Below the pieces are notes generated by a model. The model ran no database searches. It was not told the origin of the DNA and was given only the letters and a program-made list of their open reading frames with translations. Of a stretch of DNA of 64,000 bases, positions 59,271-64,000 are shown piece by piece. Origin of the DNA: Rossellomorea vietnamensis NBRC 101237 (lineage in GTDB: Bacteria > Bacillota > Bacilli > Bacillales > Bacillaceae_B); NCBI RefSeq assembly GCF_001591825.1, contig NZ_BCVQ01000019.1, positions 1 through 64,000 on the forward strand. The letters are read 5' to 3'. Every line of letters begins with the position of its first letter. The first letter of the stretch is position 1. A program made the position numbers and the translations under genes.

Positions 59271-60350
59271 GCTCCGGACGTTCACATCGGACATACAGTG
59301 GTACTGAATAAGTTAAGACAGTTTCAGGAAAACGGTCATATCGTCCAGCTGATTATCGGAGATTTCACTGGAAAAATCGGAGATCCCACAGGGAAATCAG
59401 TTGCAAGGAAGCAGTTGACGGATGAAGAAGTGAAAAGAAATGCACAGACATATTTTGAACAATTCGGAAAGGTACTGGACAAGGAAAAAGTTGAGCTTCA
59501 CTACAATTCAAGCTGGCTATCCACGTTGAACCTTGAAGATGTGATGCGCTTATCTTCAAAGATCACAGTTGCACGGTTGATTGAGCGAAACGATTTCTCC
59601 AAACGGTTAGCAGAAAAGAAACCGATTTCACTTCACGAGCTGTTCTACCCTTTATTGCAAGGTTATGATTCCGTCGCCCTTGAGAGTGATGTGGAGCTTG
59701 GAGGCACGGATCAGCAATTCAATGTCCTGATGGGGAGACATCTTCAGGAACATTACAACCAGGAAAAACAAGTGGTCATATTACTGCCATTACTTGAAGG
59801 GCTTGACGGGATTGAGAAAATGTCAAAATCAAAACATAATTACATCGGGATTTATGAAGATCCCAATCAAATGTTTGGGAAAACGATGTCGATTCCTGAT
59901 GAGCTGATAACAAAATACTTCGATTTGATCACCGATTTATCGTTAGAAGAAAAGGAGAGGTTAGCTCTTGAAGTAAAGAATGGTGCCCTTCACCCGAGGG
60001 ATGCCAAAGTCCTTCTGGGAAAAACGATTGTCAGGATGTATCACGGAATAGATGCAGCGGAACTGGCAGAGAACCAATTTAAGGAGGTCTTTCAAAAGGG
60101 TGCACTTCCTGAAGATATTCCTGTGGAGGAATGGACGGGTGAAAAGAATGTTTCCGTAATCGATCTCCTTGTAGCCTTAAACATGCAAAGCTCTAAAAGT
60201 GAGGCACGCCGTATGATCCTAAATGGAGGAATCAGGATCAATTCAGAAAAGGTTCTGGATGTTCAGTCAAACGTGGAAATGAAAGATGGCATGGTTTTGC
60301 AAGTAGGGAAGAGAAGGTTCATAAGGGTAAAAGTGCAAAACGAAAAATAA
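59271..60350 (+). pseudogene. tyrS: Tyrosyl-tRNA synthetase gene, 5' end deleted into the T-box
   Basis: From 59271 the frame reads [15 protein letters not shown] through the HIGH motif, KMSKS ([12 protein letters not shown]) and a C-terminal S4 domain, about 359 residues with no stop or frameshift. About the first 40 codons of TyrRS are absent. No ATG, GTG or TTG exists in this frame between an upstream TAG (near 59203) and GTG 59298, which lies beyond HIGH. The T-box motif joins directly at TGCTCCGGAC. This looks like a recent deletion. A start at GTG 59298 would lack the ATP-binding motif. An assembly artefact is possible. Confidence 0.8.
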
Positions 60351-60421
60351 GATAAAATAATTAGCCTAAAGCCAGGAAGGTGGTCATGGAGAGTCAAGGG
60401 GGCTCTTCGTGACTGGTTATT

Positions 60422-60432
60422 TATGCTATAAT
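60422..60432 (+). promoter_or_regulatory. Extended -10 promoter
   Basis: TATGCTATAAT; the -35 region is poor. Drives the serine hydrolase gene, with a short leader. Confidence 0.6.
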
Positions 60433-60468
60433 TTACCATAAAAACAAATGATAGAATGGGTGTTTACG

Positions 60469-61470
60469 ATGAACGAACTACATAACTTGATCAAAGAACA
60501 TGCAGAAACGGAGCAATTTTCCGGATCGGTTATGGTAAAGCGGGACAGTGAGAGTCTCTTAGAATCGGCATTCGGGTTTGCAGATCGCAGCGAAGGAAGA
60601 AAAAACAACCCAGATACTCGGTTTGGAATTGCCTCGGGGTGTAAATTGTTTACTGCTGTAGCCATTTGTCAACTTATAGAAAAGGGAGAAGTTTCATTTC
60701 ATACACCAGTAAAAGAACATTTTGAAGGTACATTCCCACATTTTGATGGCAATGTGACCATCCATCATTTACTTACCCATACCTCTGGAATTCCTGATTA
60801 TTTTGATGAGGAAGAGATGGATGATTTTGAAGATTTGTGGAAGCAAACCCCAATGTATTTAATGAGAAAAGGGGAAGATTTTCTGCCCCTCTTTCAAAAT
60901 GACCTTATGAAATTTTCTCCGGGAGAAAGGTTTCATTATAACAATGCGGGTTACATCATTCTGGGGTTAGTGATCGAGAAGCTTTCAGGGATGACGGTGC
61001 AAGAGTACATCAATAAGCATATCTTTGAACCGGCGAATATGAACGCATCCGGGTATTTTCGTCTGGATCGATTACCTGAGAATACGGCTTATGGCTACAT
61101 TGATGAGACAGGCAGCTCATGGAGAACCAATATGTATTCCATTCCAATCCAGGGTGGGGCGGACGGCGGGGCTTATGTCACGGGTCCTGATATGCTTTCG
61201 TTCTGGGAGGCACTTTTAACAAATAAGCTCCTTAATGAAGAAAGTACAAGGCTCATTTCAAAACCCCATGTTAGAGTCAAAGAAGGAGTGAACTACGGGT
61301 ATGGGATGTGGTTGAATCTACCCCATAAACATCACGTGATGGGGTATGACCCAGGGGTGAGCTTTCATTCTGCCTATTATCCGAAAGAGAATATAAAGAC
61401 AGTCATTCTCTCAAACGAGAGCTCAGGTGCTTTCGATATTATGAAATTGATAGAAAGCTATTTCAATTGA
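60469..61470 (+). CDS. Serine hydrolase, beta-lactamase/PBP4* family
   Basis: 333 aa from ATG 60469 (MNELHNLIKEH), after GGGTG; the first ATG seven codons earlier is within the promoter region. Active-site SxxK is SGCK (Ser56, Lys59), the YxN motif is YNN at about residue 157, and a HxG-like motif is late. No signal peptide, so cytosolic. Relatives are esterases or D-amino peptidases rather than true beta-lactamases. Confidence 0.85.
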   Translation: MNELHNLIKEHAETEQFSGSVMVKRDSESLLESAFGFADRSEGRKNNPDTRFGIASGCKLFTAVAICQLIEKGEVSFHTPVKEHFEGTFPHFDGNVTIHHLLTHTSGIPDYFDEEEMDDFEDLWKQTPMYLMRKGEDFLPLFQNDLMKFSPGERFHYNNAGYIILGLVIEKLSGMTVQEYINKHIFEPANMNASGYFRLDRLPENTAYGYIDETGSSWRTNMYSIPIQGGADGGAYVTGPDMLSFWEALLTNKLLNEESTRLISKPHVRVKEGVNYGYGMWLNLPHKHHVMGYDPGVSFHSAYYPKENIKTVILSNESSGAFDIMKLIESYFN

Positions 61471-61486
61471 TAAAAGGGGTATCACG

Positions 61487-62455
61487 ATGGGTACGGTTAA
61501 AATAGAAAAGGCTAATATTGAAGATGCATTAATTCTTACCAGACTAAAAAAGAACGTGTTCGATACGGAAAAAGAAAAGTGGCTAGGGAGCCAGGATGGT
61601 ATCGTGGATCACAATATCCAGCCGCCAGGCTACGATTCAATCGAAATGACTAAGTACATGATCAGGGAATTGAATTATTTCAAGATCCTTTATGAAGGGG
61701 TGCTTGTAGGAGGATTGATTCTTACAGTGGTCGGCAAACGCCACGGCAGAGTCGACCGGATATTCGTTGATCCCCTATACCAAGGAAAAGGAATCGGCAC
61801 TATGGTGATGAAATGTATGGAAACTGAGTATCCAGAAGTGATGACATGGGAGCTTGAGACCTCACGTCGACAACTGAGTAATCACCGTTTTTATGAAAAT
61901 ATGGGTTACAAGAAGATCTATGAAGCGAATAATGAATTCTGCTATGAGAAAAAAATGAAAGAAGGGGCCTTTGTGGGTGGTGAGTCAAGGGAGATCACCA
62001 TTCATGGTGATATATTAAATGACGGGGACCTTTCTGGACTACAGGTGGAATACAGTAATATGAAAGAAACCGATTTCTATGGGATCAATGGAAGTTATTC
62101 CACTTATAGCAACAGCAACTTGATGGGTGCCGGGTTCAACAACTGCAATCTCAGTGAGTCCCGATTTCAAAATATAAATCTTCAAAAAGCGTTGATTGCA
62201 GACCTTAACATGTCTCAAAGTGAACTGGCTCATGTGACACTGGGGGGAGTACACGTTCATGACACAAACCTCGGCGAAAAGAACGAGCACATCAGGTTTG
62301 AACGATGCGACTTGCATGGTAGTAAGTTTGATAACTGCAATTTGAACCATGTCGAAATTTCAAACTGTGATGTAACCCGTATGAAGATCAATGGCATATC
62401 AGTGGAGGATCTCATGGAAGCATACGAATCAATTCAGGGCAAAAGGAAAGATTAA
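61487..62455 (+). CDS. GNAT acetyltransferase fused to pentapeptide repeats
   Basis: 322 aa. Residues 1 to about 155 are a GNAT domain (RIFVDPLYQGKGIGTMVMK, HRFYENMGYKKIYE). Residues about 170-300 form a pentapeptide-repeat-like right-handed beta-helix with A(D/N)LxX-type repeats (SNLMGAGFNNCNLSESRF, CDLHGSKFDNCNLNHVEI). Qnr proteins use such repeats to protect gyrase, and GNATs modify aminoglycosides. Fusion of both is unusual but function is unknown. ATG follows AAAAGGGG. Confidence 0.84.
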   Translation: MGTVKIEKANIEDALILTRLKKNVFDTEKEKWLGSQDGIVDHNIQPPGYDSIEMTKYMIRELNYFKILYEGVLVGGLILTVVGKRHGRVDRIFVDPLYQGKGIGTMVMKCMETEYPEVMTWELETSRRQLSNHRFYENMGYKKIYEANNEFCYEKKMKEGAFVGGESREITIHGDILNDGDLSGLQVEYSNMKETDFYGINGSYSTYSNSNLMGAGFNNCNLSESRFQNINLQKALIADLNMSQSELAHVTLGGVHVHDTNLGEKNEHIRFERCDLHGSKFDNCNLNHVEISNCDVTRMKINGISVEDLMEAYESIQGKRKD

Positions 62456-62526
62456 ATTGCACAGACACCCATTATTCATTCAATCATATTATAGGTATTG
62501 ACTGAATAAAAGAGGTGTTACTTAGA

Positions 62527-63441
62527 ATGAACCCATATCAATTTTATCGTCAATTTAAACCTTTTTATCTTGATGGCTATTCACGGACACCGGGGAATCA
62601 ATCTTTGGAGTCAAATCTTCAAAAAGCCATCAATGGTGAATATAGCGCCATTATTTGTTATGAAAAGCTTGCGAAAATGGCCCCTACAGAGGATGAAAGA
62701 AAACGGATCCTTGAAATACGTAAGGACGAAAAAAGACATTTGAAGTCATTCACTGACATCTATAGGAATTTGACAGGGATGGAGTCCAGTCCTCAATTGC
62801 AGGAAGGTTGTCCAAACTCGTATAAAAAGGGATTGGATTTTGCCTTTCGGGATGAGCAGGATACGGTGGATTTTTATTATAGCGTTTCGGATGGTGTACA
62901 GGATGCCTTTATAAAAGAGACATTTCGTCGTGCAGCTGTTGATGAACAGAATCACGCCGTATGGTTTTTATATTATGCCATGCAGAATAAAGGCAGCAGG
63001 GGTGCATCAAGACAAGTGGACTACGGGGCAAAAGGAGCACTTGCTGCTGCTTCCCTTTCAGTTCCCCAGATGCTCAATTATGCCATGCAGGACGAATACC
63101 TTGCCCAGGCACGATACGATCGGATCTTAGAGAATTTTGGGAATGTCCGCACTTTTTTACAGATCAAAGAAGCAGAGTTGCGTCATATTACCGCATTGCA
63201 GACTTTGTTCCAACGCTATGGATTGCCGCTGCCTGAAGATCAATCCCAATCGTACACAACCACTCCGGATTCATTAAAAAGTGCATATGCAGCAGGGGTT
63301 CAAGGGGAGATTGATAATATCGCTATGTATGATCGGTTTTTAACGTTTAATCTGCCTCAGGATGTGAGGATCGTCTTCACACAATTGAGAAATGCTTCAC
63401 AGAACCATTTAGCTGCATTTGAGAGAGGACTGGCAAGATAA
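62527..63441 (+). CDS. Double ferritin-like (rubrerythrin/DUF2202-type) protein
   Basis: 304 aa from ATG 62527, nine nt after AAAGAGGTG. Two tandem four-helix domains (about 25-160 and 175-300) contain E-x(n)-ExxH motifs: NGEYSAIICYEKL and KDEKRHLKS in the first, QDEYLAQARYDR and EAELRHITAL in the second, plus a possible third set (VDEQNHAVWFLYY). Such proteins bind iron and may protect from peroxide. Common in spore formers. Confidence 0.8.
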   Translation: MNPYQFYRQFKPFYLDGYSRTPGNQSLESNLQKAINGEYSAIICYEKLAKMAPTEDERKRILEIRKDEKRHLKSFTDIYRNLTGMESSPQLQEGCPNSYKKGLDFAFRDEQDTVDFYYSVSDGVQDAFIKETFRRAAVDEQNHAVWFLYYAMQNKGSRGASRQVDYGAKGALAAASLSVPQMLNYAMQDEYLAQARYDRILENFGNVRTFLQIKEAELRHITALQTLFQRYGLPLPEDQSQSYTTTPDSLKSAYAAGVQGEIDNIAMYDRFLTFNLPQDVRIVFTQLRNASQNHLAAFERGLAR

Positions 63442-63476
63442 CAAAAACACTGGACATGATATTCTGATCCCTAATG

Positions 63477-63513
63477 AAGAAGAGAGAGATGAGTCGCTCA
63501 TCTCTCTCTTCTT
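63477..63513. terminator. Bidirectional terminator
   Basis: Perfect 17 bp arms (AAGAAGAGAGAGATGAG and complement) with a TCG loop, between convergent genes. Confidence 0.93.
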
Positions 63514-63518
63514 TGTGC

Positions 63519-64000
63519 TTATTTAAAAATTCCGAATGGCTTTCCTACAGGAAGCGTTTCTTTCCCGAAGTGTGTATTCAACACACTTGCAGCTGAACCG
63601 TAAAAGCTGAAAAGGGCAATGAACAGTTCAGAGATCGCTGCTAATTTGTGCGTGGCTTCAGGAGCGACTCCCAGTGTAGACAGGGAAAGGCCGATGAATA
63701 AGAAATCGATCAGGACAAAAATGATGAATAAGACCTTATGAGTCTCCATGGCACCAACTGTCATGAAGATACTGAATATCAGATAGCCTATATAGGCAAT
63801 GCCGAGCTGACTTGGATCTATTGCAGCCGCCGCTGCTTCTCCGAATACCCCGAATGAAATCAACCAGGAAGTCCCAACCCCGAGCCAGAATAATCCGAAA
63901 GCACCGAATGCCGTCATACCGAATGTATTATTGTGCTTTGCATCTCCAAAGCTTGCCATCAATTGGGCAATGCCTCCGAGGAAAATCGCCCAAGGCAAGA
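63519..64000 (-). CDS. Acetate uptake transporter (GPR1/FUN34/YaaH), C-terminal part
   Basis: At least 160 aa visible; the gene enters from beyond the window end, so its N-terminus is not seen. FGMTAFGAFGLFWLG is followed by LGIAYIGYLIFSIFMTVG, and four or five helices end with HFGKETLPVG. These fit the SatP/YaaH acetate channel family. Membrane protein. The TAA stop lies just past the shared terminator. Confidence 0.85.
   Translation of the reverse strand, partial: LPWAIFLGGIAQLMASFGDAKHNNTFGMTAFGAFGLFWLGVGTSWLISFGVFGEAAAAAIDPSQLGIAYIGYLIFSIFMTVGAMETHKVLFIIFVLIDFLFIGLSLSTLGVAPEATHKLAAISELFIALFSFYGSAASVLNTHFGKETLPVGKPFGIFK

Noticed and set aside
1-64000. CRISPR arrays, tRNA or rRNA genes, prophage, restriction or toxin-antitoxin modules
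   Set aside because: Looked for on both strands; no regular spacer-repeat arrays, cloverleaf clusters or diagnostic proteins were found.

Overview
The window looks like chromosomal DNA of a low-to-moderate GC, spore-former-type Bacillaceae (Bacillus/Rossellomorea-like). The evidence is strong AGGAGG-type ribosome sites, TTG and GTG starts, sigma-A promoters, T-box and S-box leaders, RsbR paralogs, an MhqR-type operator, RNase J, an LtaS-type enzyme, and a DUF3231 protein. No rRNA, tRNA, CRISPR array, phage module or complete transposon was found. The species call is inference.

Layout. 0-2.2 kb: HAD and NUDIX hydrolases and a YdjM-type membrane hydrolase. 2.2-3.6 kb: T-box leader and a divergent TrpRS. 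3.6-11.5 kb: an S-box (SAM) riboswitch followed by a tight metI-metC-yitJ-metH methionine operon. 12-15 kb: an RsbR paralog and an mhqED-like quinone-detoxification operon behind an MhqR-type operator. 15-23 kb: mixed housekeeping and accessory genes (Ada, YitT, MBL, GlpQ, DUF3231, YwaF-like) separated by copies of a short repeat. 23.4-27.5 kb: a compact operon of a PlsY-like acyltransferase, a GNAT-aminotransferase fusion and an LTA-synthase-like enzyme. 28-33.5 kb: a KinB/LytS-type kinase, YitT, UppP, and a ThrRS without editing domains behind two tandem T-boxes. 34-42 kb: PssA, chromate transporter with PadR regulator, secreted lipase and M14 peptidase, esterase and peptidase E. 43-54 kb: a second RsbR paralog, several GNATs, a FusB-type EF-G-binding protein, RlmN, a regulator/efflux pair and an FAD enzyme. 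55-56.5 kb: a MarR-nitroreductase-monooxygenase operon with a clear operator. 56.5-64 kb: RNase J, an O-methyltransferase, a decapitated tyrS joined to its T-box, a serine hydrolase, a GNAT-pentapeptide fusion, a double ferritin-like protein and the end of an acetate transporter.

Themes. Three aminoacyl-tRNA synthetase genes (Trp, Thr, Tyr) sit in one window, each behind a T-box and each unusual: divergent type, editing domains absent, or start deleted. Two electrophile-stress operons carry recognisable operators. A 12-14 bp sequence with core GGTCCGTCCCT recurs about a dozen times between 16 and 52.6 kb. It occurs singly, as direct pairs, as inverted pairs that look like tiny MITEs or terminators, and once inside a coding region. 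The best candidates for something undescribed are this repeat family, the 23.4-27.5 kb lipid/teichoic-type operon and the unusual synthetase set.
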